Of a DNA stretch of 64,000 bases, positions 10,000-18,695 are shown in pieces. This DNA is from CAVVJA01 sp963801715 (GTDB taxonomy: Bacteria > Actinomycetota > Actinomycetes > Mycobacteriales > Jatrophihabitantaceae). Numbering within the stretch: the stretch's first letter is position 1; each line of letters opens with the position of its first letter. The notes under the pieces are model-generated. The model was not told the DNA's origin. It made no database searches and saw only the letters and a program-made list of their open reading frames with translations. The stretch spans positions 62,001 through 126,000 of the forward strand of contig CAWDGB010000027.1 in assembly GCA_963801715.1 (NCBI GenBank), in the 5' to 3' direction. Position numbers and translations under genes: made by a program.

Positions 10000-10860
10000 C
10001 GGATCGACCTGCATACCCACTCCACCGCATCCGATGGCACGGACACGCCGGCGGAACTCGTCGGACAAGCCAAGGCTGCGGGCCTCGATGTGGTCGCGAT
10101 CACAGATCACGACACAGCGGCCGGCTGGGCCGAGGCGGCGGCTGCGCTGCCTACTGGCCTCACTCTGATTCCCGGCACCGAGTTCTCATGCGCCTGGTTT
10201 GGTGCCAATGGTGCGCGAATCGGCCTGCATCTGCTGGGCTATCTGTACGACCCCGACGATGAGGAACTGCAGTCTGAACGCCGGCGGTTGCGGGAGAGCC
10301 GCCGTGGCCGGGGTCAAGCCATCGTGAACAACCTGAGCGCCGATGGCATCCCGGTCACGTGGGAGCGGGTGGCCGAGCTGGCGGGGGACGGCAGCGTGGG
10401 CCGGCCGCACATTGGCCAGGCGCTCGTTGAAGCCGGCGTGGTGGGTTCGGTCGACGAGGCTTTCGCCGACCTGTTGTCATCGCGGAGCAAGTACTACGTG
10501 CGGAAGGCGGACATGGACGTCTTCGACGCCCTTCGCCTGATCAACGCTGCCGAAGGTGTCACGGCCTTCGCGCACCCGCTCGCCCGCCGTAGGGGAACCG
10601 TCGTCGGTGATGAGGTCATCGCTGACATGGCGGCGGCCGGACTGGACGGTCTCGAGGTCGACCACCCTGACCATTCCCTTGCCGACCGGGCCCACCTGTC
10701 GGGTTTGGCGGCCAACCTCGGTTTGATTCCACTTGGATCGTCCGACTATCACGGCCGAAACAAGGCAGTCCGGATGGGCGCTTGCACCACGTCTGCCGAG
10801 GCCTATGCGGATCTGCTCGCCCGGAACACAGCATCGTCCCCGATCGTTTCTATAACGTGA
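9997..10860 (+). CDS. PHP-family phosphoesterase (TrpH/YciV-like nucleotide phosphatase)
   Basis: The 287-residue protein starts VRIDLHTHSTASDGTDTP at GTG 9997. The PHP metal-binding motifs follow in order: HTHSTASDGT, ITDHDTAAGW, an FAHPLARR segment and GSSDYHG. The TrpH/YciV group removes phosphate from 3',5'-nucleoside bisphosphates such as pAp or degrades short oligoribonucleotides; this function is inferred from family. No ribosome site precedes the GTG, but a -10 box six bases upstream fits a leaderless mRNA. Longer upstream starts would add low-complexity Cys/Arg-rich sequence and are rejected. Confidence 0.85.
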   Translation: MRIDLHTHSTASDGTDTPAELVGQAKAAGLDVVAITDHDTAAGWAEAAAALPTGLTLIPGTEFSCAWFGANGARIGLHLLGYLYDPDDEELQSERRRLRESRRGRGQAIVNNLSADGIPVTWERVAELAGDGSVGRPHIGQALVEAGVVGSVDEAFADLLSSRSKYYVRKADMDVFDALRLINAAEGVTAFAHPLARRRGTVVGDEVIADMAAAGLDGLEVDHPDHSLADRAHLSGLAANLGLIPLGSSDYHGRNKAVRMGACTTSAEAYADLLARNTASSPIVSIT

Positions 10861-10877
10861 AGCATTACGCTGGCGGC

Positions 10878-12179
10878 ATGTCGCGATTTCGCGTGGTGCT
10901 GGGCGGAATCTCGGCGGCATTTGCCGTGTTAGCCGCGTTTGCCGTGCTGCTCCTGGTGGCTCCAGGTGCGTCGGCCGACCCGGTTGACGACGCGACAAGT
11001 ACGTTGCAGAGCTCATCCGTGTACGTTGCTCCGGGAGCCGAAGGACGGGTCGACAACCGGTCCGCGGTGCAAAACGCCTTCGGCTCGTCGGTCAAAGCGG
11101 CGATCTTTCCGTCAACGGTGAACGGACCGGACGCGGTGAATCGCCTGCACGCGGCAATAAGCCCGCAGCAGACCCTAGTTGTCTTTGACGGTAATAAATA
11201 CCAAGCGAAGTCCGGCGTGTATTGCCAAGGATTCGCCCAGACGCAAATGGGCAAGGCCTACAGCGACACCCGGGCCAACCTGCAGGCGACGAACGGAGAC
11301 CTGACCAATACGCTCGTGGAGTTCGCGAACAACCTCAAGGGCGGACCGGTCTGCGCTAATGGCAGCGGCACCGGAAGCACGGACACCGCGAGCGGGGAAT
11401 CCGGTGGCGGGGCGGCGGTGTGGCCATGGTTGGTCGGCCTCGGCGTCCTGGGCGCGGCGGGTGTAGGAGGAGTCGTGTTCTACCGCAAGCGCAAGCTCAA
11501 GAGGCAGTTAGAAGCGGCCAAGGCGAACGTGATGCCCTACTACGATCGCCTCGCGAACGAAGTCAACACGTTGGATCCGAAGGACGATGCGACGGCGCGG
11601 CAGGCCGTCGCGGACGCGGCCGAGCGATTCAACTCGGCCGGCTCGCAACTGGACACGGCCGACTCGGTCGAGAAGTACGCAGCTGCGCGACGAACCACCT
11701 TGGAGGGCTTATACGCCGCGGTGACGGCTCGCAAGGCACTCGGCCTGGATCCAGGGCCGCAGCTGCCGCCCATCGAGGAGCCTCGTGGCGATCAGCTCAC
11801 CAAGGCTCAGGACGTCACCGTTCAGGGTCAGACATATCAGGGCTACCCGGACTACACCCCGGGTGCGCCGTACTACTACGGCGGCGGACGTGGGGTACCC
11901 GGCGGTTGGTACTCGTTCCCGTTCTGGGAGACGCTGCTGATCGGCAGCGTCCTGACCGGCGGATTCGGCGGCTGGGGTGGCGGCGGATACGGCGCCGGGT
12001 ACGACAGCGGATATGACGCCGGACGTGACTCCGCACAGGACTCGGGCAACGGCTCCGACTGGGGCGGCGGCGGCAACGATTGGGGCGGCGGCGGCGGCGG
12101 CTGGGGCGGCGGCGGCGACTGGGGCGGCGGCGGCGGCGACTGGGGCGGCGGCGGCGATGGCGGCGGAGGAGGCTGGTAG
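10878..12179 (+). CDS. Exported membrane protein with Gly/Trp/Asp-rich tail
   Basis: This 433-residue protein starts at ATG 10878; TATAAC at 10851-10856 could be its -10 box. It has a signal sequence (about 1-34, ending GASADP), an extracytoplasmic N-terminal domain of about 135 residues with SSVYVAPGAEGRVDN, a Ser/Gly linker, one transmembrane span followed by FYRKRKLKRQ, then a helical cytoplasmic part. The last 60 residues are repeats of GGGG with W or D (WGGGG, DWGGGG). The N-terminal domain resembles the small actinobacterial membrane family of M. tuberculosis Rv1476 (DUF6676). The function is unknown. The tail resembles low-complexity tails of TPM/DUF1542-like envelope proteins. Confidence 0.75.
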   Translation: MSRFRVVLGGISAAFAVLAAFAVLLLVAPGASADPVDDATSTLQSSSVYVAPGAEGRVDNRSAVQNAFGSSVKAAIFPSTVNGPDAVNRLHAAISPQQTLVVFDGNKYQAKSGVYCQGFAQTQMGKAYSDTRANLQATNGDLTNTLVEFANNLKGGPVCANGSGTGSTDTASGESGGGAAVWPWLVGLGVLGAAGVGGVVFYRKRKLKRQLEAAKANVMPYYDRLANEVNTLDPKDDATARQAVADAAERFNSAGSQLDTADSVEKYAAARRTTLEGLYAAVTARKALGLDPGPQLPPIEEPRGDQLTKAQDVTVQGQTYQGYPDYTPGAPYYYGGGRGVPGGWYSFPFWETLLIGSVLTGGFGGWGGGGYGAGYDSGYDAGRDSAQDSGNGSDWGGGGNDWGGGGGGWGGGGDWGGGGGDWGGGGDGGGGGW

Positions 12180-12186
12180 GCGCGCC

Positions 12187-13071
12187 GTGGCCGAGCCAGA
12201 GCAGCTGACGCTGGGATCGATGCCGCGTCGGCTGCTCGCGGCGACGCCGTCCCGGCTTGCTGCGTTTGATTGTCCGCGGCGCTACCGCATGACCTATCTC
12301 GATCGACCCACCCCGAGCCGGGGGGCGCCTTGGGGGCATAACACCCTGGGCGCGGTCGTACACCTCGCGCTACATCGCTGGTGGATGTCGCCTCGAGCGA
12401 AGCGGACGGCGGCAATGGGCGCCGTGCTCGTCGCGCGGCACTGGCAGTCGGATGGCTTTCGCGACCAGGCGCACTCGCGCGAATGGTGCACTCGGGCAAG
12501 TCATTGGGTTGAGCGTTATCTCGGCGGCATCGATCCGGACGATGAGCCGGCCGGGGTGGAGCGGACGGTGGCAACAGTCACCGAGCGGCTCGCGGTGAGC
12601 GGGCGGGTGGACCGCATCGACGACCGGGCCGGCGAGCTCGTGATCGTCGATTACAAAACAGGCCGCCACGCGCCCGACGCCGACCAAGCGCGGTCATCCC
12701 AGGCGCTCGCCCTCTACGCGCTCGCCGCGGCGCGAACCTTGCGACGTCCGTGTCGCCGGGTTGAGCTGCACCACCTGCCCACCGGCCTGGTCGCGGGGGC
12801 GGAGCACAGTGACGAGTCGCTCGCCCGGCAGGTGGCCCGCGCCGAGGCGACGGCCGAGGACATCATCGTTGCGACCGACACCTGGCACGGCGGCGCCCAC
12901 CCGGACGACACCTTTCCGCCCGCGCCGGGGCCAGGGTGCTCCTGGTGCGACTTCCGCAAGCACTGTCCGGAAGGGCGGGCCGCCGCTCCCGACCGCGAGC
13001 CATGGGCCGGGCTGCCTGAACCCAACGGCGCTGCGACCGGTGGCCTCGGCTCTCCGGCGATCATCGGCTAG
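12187..13071 (+). CDS. RecB-family PD-(D/E)XK nuclease with four-cysteine cluster
   Basis: GTG 12187, eight bases after the previous stop, gives 294 residues. The nuclease core is VIVDYKTGR, with Asp155 and Lys157 as metal/catalytic residues, preceded by the VSGRVDRID strand. One cysteine in FDCPRRYRM near the N-terminus and three in CSWCDFRKHC near the C-terminus form the 4Fe-4S arrangement known from AddB and Cas4-like nucleases. M. tuberculosis Rv2119 is a similar stand-alone protein. A role in processing DNA ends is likely but inferred. It is one of several break-repair genes in the window. Confidence 0.85.
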   Translation: MAEPEQLTLGSMPRRLLAATPSRLAAFDCPRRYRMTYLDRPTPSRGAPWGHNTLGAVVHLALHRWWMSPRAKRTAAMGAVLVARHWQSDGFRDQAHSREWCTRASHWVERYLGGIDPDDEPAGVERTVATVTERLAVSGRVDRIDDRAGELVIVDYKTGRHAPDADQARSSQALALYALAAARTLRRPCRRVELHHLPTGLVAGAEHSDESLARQVARAEATAEDIIVATDTWHGGAHPDDTFPPAPGPGCSWCDFRKHCPEGRAAAPDREPWAGLPEPNGAATGGLGSPAIIG

Positions 13072-13107
13072 GCCCGCTCGCCATCGTCACGGCCACCGTG
13101 GCGCGAG

Positions 13108-13314
13108 TCAGGCCCCGGCGCGGGCTAGCAGATATTCGCGGACAGCCTCGTGCAGGTGGTCGCTGGCCGCGGCGATCCAGGCATCGATGCCGGTCTGATG
13201 TGCGCAGTGCAGGGCCCACTCGGCCTCGTAGAGCCGCCGCGCGGTCTCGGCTCGGGCGGTCTGGGCCGAGCGGTCGTGGGTCGTGTCGGTCTGGCCGACC
13301 GTAGTTGTCGTCAT
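13108..13314 (-). CDS. Small conserved-looking hypothetical protein
   Basis: From ATG 13314 the product is 68 residues: a Thr/Gln-rich start, then two predicted helices with Glu, Leu and Ala periodicity (TARRLYEAEWALHCAHQTG, DHLHEAVREYLLARAGA). A GGGG run precedes the start by a few bases. No domain is recognised. It ends 36 bases from the convergent nuclease gene. Codon use is that of a normal high-GC gene, so it is probably real. Confidence 0.55.
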   Translation of the reverse strand: MTTTTVGQTDTTHDRSAQTARAETARRLYEAEWALHCAHQTGIDAWIAAASDHLHEAVREYLLARAGA

Positions 13315-13384
13315 GGCGGGCCCCATTCGACCAGGTGATGCTGTCGCGACGCGTGGGACGCGTATGTCCAAGAGAGGACGCGCG

Positions 13385-13423
13385 GATGCTTGTTGATACG
13401 ACGGGGGGATGTTTGTTGATACG
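13385..13423. repeat. Direct repeat of a 16-base element, 23-base period
   Basis: GATGCTTGTTGATACG at 13385-13400 and GATGTTTGTTGATACG at 13408-13423 differ at one base and start 23 bases apart, about two helical turns. They lie upstream of the 68-residue gene and just past the end of the secreted-protein gene. Such phased direct repeats often bind a regulator; no known motif is recognised. Confidence 0.5.
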
Positions 13424-13438
13424 CGGCGCCGGAGTGGC

Positions 13439-13933
13439 TCAGCCGCGGATGTTGATCACGCCGATCTGCGTCACCGAGCGCTGAACGGGTGGGTCAACCA
13501 TGTTGGCCGAGCCGCAGGCGTCCTCCAGCCCAGACAGCAGCAAGAACACCGGATACTGGCCGTCGGCTGAGGCCGAGAACCGGGTCGTCACAACCCCGGA
13601 CGTGACGGCGTCGGCCACGAGTTGGTTCCCCGGGCGCAACACGGCATTGGCTGGTAGATCCGCATCTTGCTCGGCATCGTCGATGGTGCCGGGCCGGCCG
13701 ATCAGCACGAGAACGGACGTAGGTCCGGGCGACCACTGGTCGATATGTACCCGGGTGGTCACTTGTTGGTCCGCCCGCCCTGTGGCGAGCAGGGCCGTGC
13801 TGGGTGCGAGCTGGCCATAGGTCGCTTCAGTGAACGACAAGTGCAGGGCAGGTGCTGACTGAGCAGGCTGCGCTCCAAGCACCAGCACCGAGGCGGCCAC
13901 CACCCCCACCATGCCCAATTGCGCTACGCGCAT
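13439..13933 (-). CDS. Secreted protein of unknown function
   Basis: The 164-residue product from ATG 13933 begins MRVAQLGMVGVVAASVLVLG and has a Sec signal peptide with an AQSAPA cleavage region near residue 28. The mature part is mostly predicted beta strands without a recognised domain. One Cys (EDACGSAN) is seen, so no internal disulfide is expected. It stands alone between the small hypothetical gene and the MpaB-like gene, both on the same strand. Confidence 0.6.
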   Translation of the reverse strand: MRVAQLGMVGVVAASVLVLGAQPAQSAPALHLSFTEATYGQLAPSTALLATGRADQQVTTRVHIDQWSPGPTSVLVLIGRPGTIDDAEQDADLPANAVLRPGNQLVADAVTSGVVTTRFSASADGQYPVFLLLSGLEDACGSANMVDPPVQRSVTQIGVINIRG

Positions 13934-13999
13934 ACCTCTATGAGACGCCTGTGCGGCGGCAACGACAAGTAAGTGGCACGTAAGTGATTTGCCTGAACT

Positions 14000-14791
14000 C
14001 TAAGAGGCGAGGGCGGCCCGCTGTCGCGCAGCACGGTAATGCGGTCCGTGTTGCCACTCGTCCGGCAGGAGCGTCATCCCCGCGCGGGCGCTGCGCAGCG
14101 CCACGGTCGTTGCCACGCGTCTCCCCGGCAGCGGTGGCAGACGATACATCCGCCGGGCCCAGTCCGGCAGCATGCCGACCGCAAGGGAGGATGCCGTGGT
14201 CCAGCCAATCCGCGCAGGTAACACATAACGCGGCGGAACCGGAAGGGGCGGGACCAGGATCACTCGCGCCGCATCGATGGCCGGCCGGGTCAGCGCCAGG
14301 TGGGGCCGCATCCGGTCGATGAAGGCCGCCAGTTCATCAGCCGTCGTCGGAATCAGCTCGTCAGGTACCCCGACGCCTGCGGCCACGCGGGCCTGCTCGC
14401 CGAGATATCGGTCGGCGTCGTGCGTCGGCAGCGACAGGCCGCTGTAGCGGGCGGCGACCAGAAACGAGTCGACTTCACAGGCGTGAACCCAGGCGAGCTG
14501 GGCTGGGTCGGTCGCCCCGATCCGGGCGTGCACGGCCTGTACCCGACCCATCGCGGCGTCGGCCTCAGCCGTCGTACCGAAGCTGACTGTGGCGACGTAC
14601 TCGGCTGTTCGTTGCAGCCGGGACCACGGTTCCTCCCGGAATCTGGAGCGAGCGCTGATCAACGCCATCGCCTCGGGGTGCAGCGCCTGCAGGAGCAAGG
14701 CGCGTAGGCCGCCGCCGATCATCGTCACAGGCTCGGCGTGCACCCGCCAGGTCACGCTGTCCGGTCCGAAGTAGCCGAGGTCGGGGTTCAC
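14000..14791 (-). CDS. Oxygenase MpaB/Lcp-like family protein (DUF2236)
   Basis: GTG 14791 gives 263 residues starting VNPDLGYFGPDSVTWRVHAEP. The family hallmarks are GPDSVTWRVHAEPVTMIGGG, the LLQALHPEAM segment with a likely haem-ligand His, and a middle helix with HACEVDSFL. DUF2236 proteins are haem-b proteins related to latex-clearing oxygenase and MpaB; the substrate here is unknown. The gene begins eight bases after the stop of the alpha/beta hydrolase gene, and that gene overlaps the Rv3212-like gene, so the three form one operon. Confidence 0.82.
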   Translation of the reverse strand: MNPDLGYFGPDSVTWRVHAEPVTMIGGGLRALLLQALHPEAMALISARSRFREEPWSRLQRTAEYVATVSFGTTAEADAAMGRVQAVHARIGATDPAQLAWVHACEVDSFLVAARYSGLSLPTHDADRYLGEQARVAAGVGVPDELIPTTADELAAFIDRMRPHLALTRPAIDAARVILVPPLPVPPRYVLPARIGWTTASSLAVGMLPDWARRMYRLPPLPGRRVATTVALRSARAGMTLLPDEWQHGPHYRAARQRAALAS

Positions 14792-14798
14792 TCTTCGA

Positions 14799-15647
14799 TC
14801 ATCCGTGGTTTTCGGCCGAGCGCCAGAATTCGACCAGCGCAGCGATGGTCTCGGTCGGGTTCTCGACCGCGGGCGAATGCGCCGCGCCGGCGATGGCTGT
14901 GTACCGGCCGCCGAGCCGGCGGGCCATGGCGGCCTGGATCTCGGCGGTCCACACGTCGTCGTCCACTCCGCAGGCGACGAGGATCGGCACATCGGCCGCA
15001 GCCAGGTCAGCGACCAGGTCCGGCTCGTTGATCAGAGCTTCGGCCATGCCAATGAGGGCTTGTGGGTCGCTCGCCAGGAACCTCTCGCCCATGAAGCGCG
15101 CCTCCTCGGCGGTCGGTGGCTCGTATCCGGGTTCGCTCGCGTCGAGCTGGACCAGCGCGTGGTAAACGGCCGCCAACCCGTATTGCGCGAGCACCGGCCG
15201 CATCAGGTCGAGGCGCTCCTTGCGGCCATCGTCGATGCCCGCGGGACCGGAATCCAGAAGCACGAGGGAGCGGAACAGATCCGAGTCATCGAGGACCGCA
15301 GCTCGCGCGACCAGTCCACCGAACGAGTGCCCGACCAGATGCACACCGCCACCGAGTGCGGCCGCGGCCAGCCGAAGGTCGTTTCCGAGGGCAATCGGTG
15401 AGTAGTCGCCATCGGGGCGGAACGGGGACCGGAATTGCCCGCGCTGATCGATCGCGGTGACCCAGAAACCGGCCTCGCCCAGCGGTTCGAGAATCGGGCC
15501 GAAGTCCTCCTTGCTGCCAGTCCAGCCCGGAACCAGCAAGACCGGCGGATTCGTCTGCTCGCCCGTCCGCAGTGCCGCCAGCGTGAAACCCGGCAGCTCA
15601 ACCCCCGCCGGGGCAGCCCGCGAGGTGAGCTCGCTCGTTCGGCTCAC
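14799..15647 (-). CDS. Alpha/beta hydrolase
   Basis: This 282-residue protein has the alpha/beta hydrolase fold: LLVPGWTGSKEDF with the oxyanion loop, nucleophile elbow GHSFGG, acid region CGVDDDVW and a His near GAAHSPAVE. The start GTG 15647 overlaps the stop of the upstream gene as GTGA, so translation is probably coupled. Substrate unknown. It could be an esterase or a lactonase-like enzyme; it occupies a place near that of LipV in the mycobacterial order but is not a clear ortholog. Confidence 0.85.
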   Translation of the reverse strand: MSRTSELTSRAAPAGVELPGFTLAALRTGEQTNPPVLLVPGWTGSKEDFGPILEPLGEAGFWVTAIDQRGQFRSPFRPDGDYSPIALGNDLRLAAAALGGGVHLVGHSFGGLVARAAVLDDSDLFRSLVLLDSGPAGIDDGRKERLDLMRPVLAQYGLAAVYHALVQLDASEPGYEPPTAEEARFMGERFLASDPQALIGMAEALINEPDLVADLAAADVPILVACGVDDDVWTAEIQAAMARRLGGRYTAIAGAAHSPAVENPTETIAALVEFWRSAENHG

Positions 15648-16927
15648 TGGTACACCGCAGTTGTAGATCCGGCAACGAGGAACCCGGTGCCCACGGGAAA
15701 GACGCGGCTGCCACTGGGCGGAGCCGGAACGGAGAACGTGCGCTGCACGGATCCGGTGCTGCCGTCCAAGCTGACGACACCGCGCGCGGACGCGGCCAGC
15801 ACGGTGGCGCCCACCAGCGGAGGCGGCTGTACCTCGGCCTCCCCGGGAGTCACGGTGGGCAGGCCCCTAGTACTGGCTGTCCAGAGCACCGCAGCCCCGG
15901 TCGGCGTCATCGTGTAAGTCGTTTCCCCGATCTGAATGAGTTCTGCCGTCGTGGTGGCCAGCTGCGAGACCGGCGCCGAGGGAACCGGCCGCGGGGACAA
16001 CGGTGTTCGGGACTTGACCGATCCCCGGCCGAGGTCGTAACTCACCAGATCGCCGGTCGACGGATCGAGCGCGAGGGCTGTGCTTTCCGCCGCGAGCGGT
16101 ATTGAGTCCACGCCGGCCAGGCGCCATTTGACTTGCGTGTTCTTGTCATCGGAACTGGCGTATCGGTCGCGCAGTAGCAGGTGGTCGCCGTCTGCGCACT
16201 GCTGTCCGATCAACGCGCCGCCCGAGCCCAGTGCAACTCCGGTCGTGCGACAACCGTCGGGCTGCTCGTACAGCCACCGGTCATATCCGGAGTCCGGATC
16301 GATCGCATGCACGGCCTCGGGTGTCGTGATGACCAGTGTGTCAGGTAGCGCGGTGAAGACCGGGTGGCCGTTGTCGACGAGGGTGCGGACGCCGAGCCGC
16401 TTGCCTGTTGCGGTGTCGAGCGTTGTCAACTCGTCGCAATTACCGTCCTTGGCGAAGATCGCTAACGTCTTGCCCTGCTGTTGGGTGACCGTGCACACGA
16501 CGCGGTCGGTCCGGGTATAGGACCACCTGACCGCTCCGGTGAGCGCGTTCCGCCCGATGGCGGCATGAGCCGAGGAGGTGACGACTGTTCCCTGGTAGAA
16601 CGGCTCGCCGATGGCAGTAGCATCGCTCGACTGCCACGCGACCTTCGGGGTGGGATTGAGCTGACCCTGCGGCACCTGCGGCGCCCCCGACGGCGCGGTG
16701 TGCAGCTGCACGTGACTGATCTCGCTCGTCGCCATCACGATGGCGACGACCCCGACGGCGACGGCGACGATGCCGCCGACGATGAGGAAGTACCACCGCC
16801 GCTGTCGGCGCATCGCTGTGACGTACTGCGTCAATGGCAATTCGGTCGCGGGCTCCGTCGCCCCCGCGGGCCCCGCCGCAGCCGCGGGCTCCGAAGCACC
16901 CGCGGACTGCTGGTCCTCGACGCTCAC
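15644..16927 (-). CDS. Membrane-anchored PQQ-type beta-propeller protein (Rv3212-like)
   Basis: The 427-residue product starts at GTG 16927. An acidic/Ala-rich cytoplasmic start of about 45 residues precedes one transmembrane span (WYFLIVGGIVAVAVGVVAIV), and then a long extracytoplasmic part of repeated beta-blades such as NALTGAVRWSY, DTATGKRLG and DPDSGYDRWLY, typical of PQQ-like propellers. No catalytic residues are evident. A -10-like GACAAT seven bases before the start suggests a leaderless mRNA. It follows the rhlE gene, as Rv3212 follows Rv3211 in M. tuberculosis (order from memory). Confidence 0.75.
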   Translation of the reverse strand: MSVEDQQSAGASEPAAAAGPAGATEPATELPLTQYVTAMRRQRRWYFLIVGGIVAVAVGVVAIVMATSEISHVQLHTAPSGAPQVPQGQLNPTPKVAWQSSDATAIGEPFYQGTVVTSSAHAAIGRNALTGAVRWSYTRTDRVVCTVTQQQGKTLAIFAKDGNCDELTTLDTATGKRLGVRTLVDNGHPVFTALPDTLVITTPEAVHAIDPDSGYDRWLYEQPDGCRTTGVALGSGGALIGQQCADGDHLLLRDRYASSDDKNTQVKWRLAGVDSIPLAAESTALALDPSTGDLVSYDLGRGSVKSRTPLSPRPVPSAPVSQLATTTAELIQIGETTYTMTPTGAAVLWTASTRGLPTVTPGEAEVQPPPLVGATVLAASARGVVSLDGSTGSVQRTFSVPAPPSGSRVFPVGTGFLVAGSTTAVYQ

Positions 16928-16942
16928 CGGCCCGATTGTCGT

Positions 16943-18511
16943 CTACTCCGCTGTGTCCGATGTGGGACGTCCGTCGGGCTGGCCATTCGTAGGCGGCGAC
17001 CCGGCGGCTTCAGACGGTTGCGGTGCCGGTGCCGCGGGGTTGTCTTGGGACACCTCGACGGGCTGACCGGCACGGGTCCGGCGCCGCACGCGTGTCCGTG
17101 TCGGTCGAGCCGGACGCGCTGGCCGCTCCTCGTGTTCCCGGTGGGCGGATCGACGGCGTCTGGCGTCGGGTCCACCGAGATCCTCCACCTGTTCAGCCGA
17201 TAGGCCCGCTCGGGTGCGATCGGCCCTCGGCAGGACGGAGCCAGCGTCCGCCGGGATGTCGAGTTCGAGGTAGAGGTGTTCGGACGTCGAATAGGTTTCG
17301 GCCGGCTCATGGAACGGGAGGCCCAGTGCGTCGCAGACAACCTGCCATCGTGCGACGTCCTCCCAGTCGATCAACGTGATGGCCGTGCCAGAGGCGCCCG
17401 CGCGCGCAGTGCGCCCGATCCGGTGAATGTAGATCTTCTCGTCTTCCGGCGCCTGGTAGTTGATGACGTGCGAGACACCGTCCACGTCGAGGCCACGAGC
17501 GGCGACATCTGTTGCCACCAGCACATCGACCTTGCCGGATCGAAACGCGCGCAGCGCCTGCTCTCGGGCACCTTGGCCGAGGTCGCCGTGGACGGCGGCC
17601 GCGGCAAACCCTCGGGCGAGCAGGTCGTCAGCGACCTTGGCGGCCTGTCGCTTGGTGCGGGTGAAAATCATCGTCAGCCCGCGACCGCGGGCTTGCAGGA
17701 TGCGAGCGAGCAACTCGGATTTGTCCAGGGCATGCGCCCGGTACGCAAACTGGTCGACGTGTTCGGTGGCCGGCGAGGCGGTGCCTTGTTCGGCGCGGAT
17801 CTGAACTGGCTGATCCATGAATGTGCGAGCCAGCGCGACGATCGGGCCCGGCATGGTGGCGGAGAACAGCATTGTCTGGCGGCGGGCCGGCAACATCGTC
17901 AGCAGCTTCTCGATGTCCGGCAAGAAACCGAGATCGAGCATCTCGTCGGCCTCGTCCAGTACCAGGATGCGGACGGCATCCAAGATCAGGTGTTGCTGCT
18001 CGACCAGGTCCAGGAGCCGCCCTGGGGTGCCGACGACGACATCGACCCCTCGATCGAGGGCTTGCGTCTGCGGTTCGTATGCCCGGCCACCGTAAATGGT
18101 GGCGACGCGGGCACCGAGGCCGGCGCCGGCCGCAGCGATATCACCGGATACCTGGATCGCCAGTTCTCGGGTCGGGGCGATGACGAGTGCCTGCGGGAGT
18201 GCGCCGGCCGGACTCGGCAGCGCAAGCCGGGTGAGCAGCGGTACCCCAAACCCGAGCGTCTTTCCGGTGCCGGTTCGCGCCTGCCCGATCAGATCGGATC
18301 CGGCCAGCGCGATGGGGAGCGTCATCTCCTGGATCGCGAAGGTACGCACGATGCCGGCGGCGGCAAGCGCCGCGACGATCTCCGGTCGTACCGCAAAGTC
18401 CGCGAACGCCGGACTGTCCTGACGTACTGGAGCCCGCGGAGCCAGTGGTTCGGCGGGCGCGTCGGGGTCACGTTCAGGCGGGGCCGGGCCTTCCGCGGTG
18501 CTCTCGTTCAT
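16943..18511 (-). CDS. rhlE: DEAD-box RNA helicase RhlE
   Basis: The 522-residue protein carries the DEAD-box motifs in order: the Q-motif region (FAIQEMTLPIAL), motif I ARTGTGKT, PTRELA, TPGRLLD, DEADEML, SAT and HRIGRTARAG. The C-terminus beyond the helicase core is a 100-residue Arg- and Pro-rich tail suited to RNA binding. It unwinds structured RNA with ATP in the cytosol. ATG 18511 follows AGGGA. Its neighbours match the Rv3210-Rv3212 region of mycobacteria. Confidence 0.92.
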   Translation of the reverse strand: MNESTAEGPAPPERDPDAPAEPLAPRAPVRQDSPAFADFAVRPEIVAALAAAGIVRTFAIQEMTLPIALAGSDLIGQARTGTGKTLGFGVPLLTRLALPSPAGALPQALVIAPTRELAIQVSGDIAAAGAGLGARVATIYGGRAYEPQTQALDRGVDVVVGTPGRLLDLVEQQHLILDAVRILVLDEADEMLDLGFLPDIEKLLTMLPARRQTMLFSATMPGPIVALARTFMDQPVQIRAEQGTASPATEHVDQFAYRAHALDKSELLARILQARGRGLTMIFTRTKRQAAKVADDLLARGFAAAAVHGDLGQGAREQALRAFRSGKVDVLVATDVAARGLDVDGVSHVINYQAPEDEKIYIHRIGRTARAGASGTAITLIDWEDVARWQVVCDALGLPFHEPAETYSTSEHLYLELDIPADAGSVLPRADRTRAGLSAEQVEDLGGPDARRRRSAHREHEERPARPARPTRTRVRRRTRAGQPVEVSQDNPAAPAPQPSEAAGSPPTNGQPDGRPTSDTAE

Positions 18512-18695
18512 CGGGTCCCTAGAATCCGTTCGGCCGGTGCGCCGGCCGGCTCGGATCTGCCGGCTGCCCGGGTGGCCGAGCTGACATGACTGACATCGAT
18601 GGATCGGCTCGCGCCGCCGGGCCGAGACGAGACACGGTCAACACGACGTGACCGCCGGCGCGCCGGGGCTACGACGACTTGGACCCAGTCTAACG

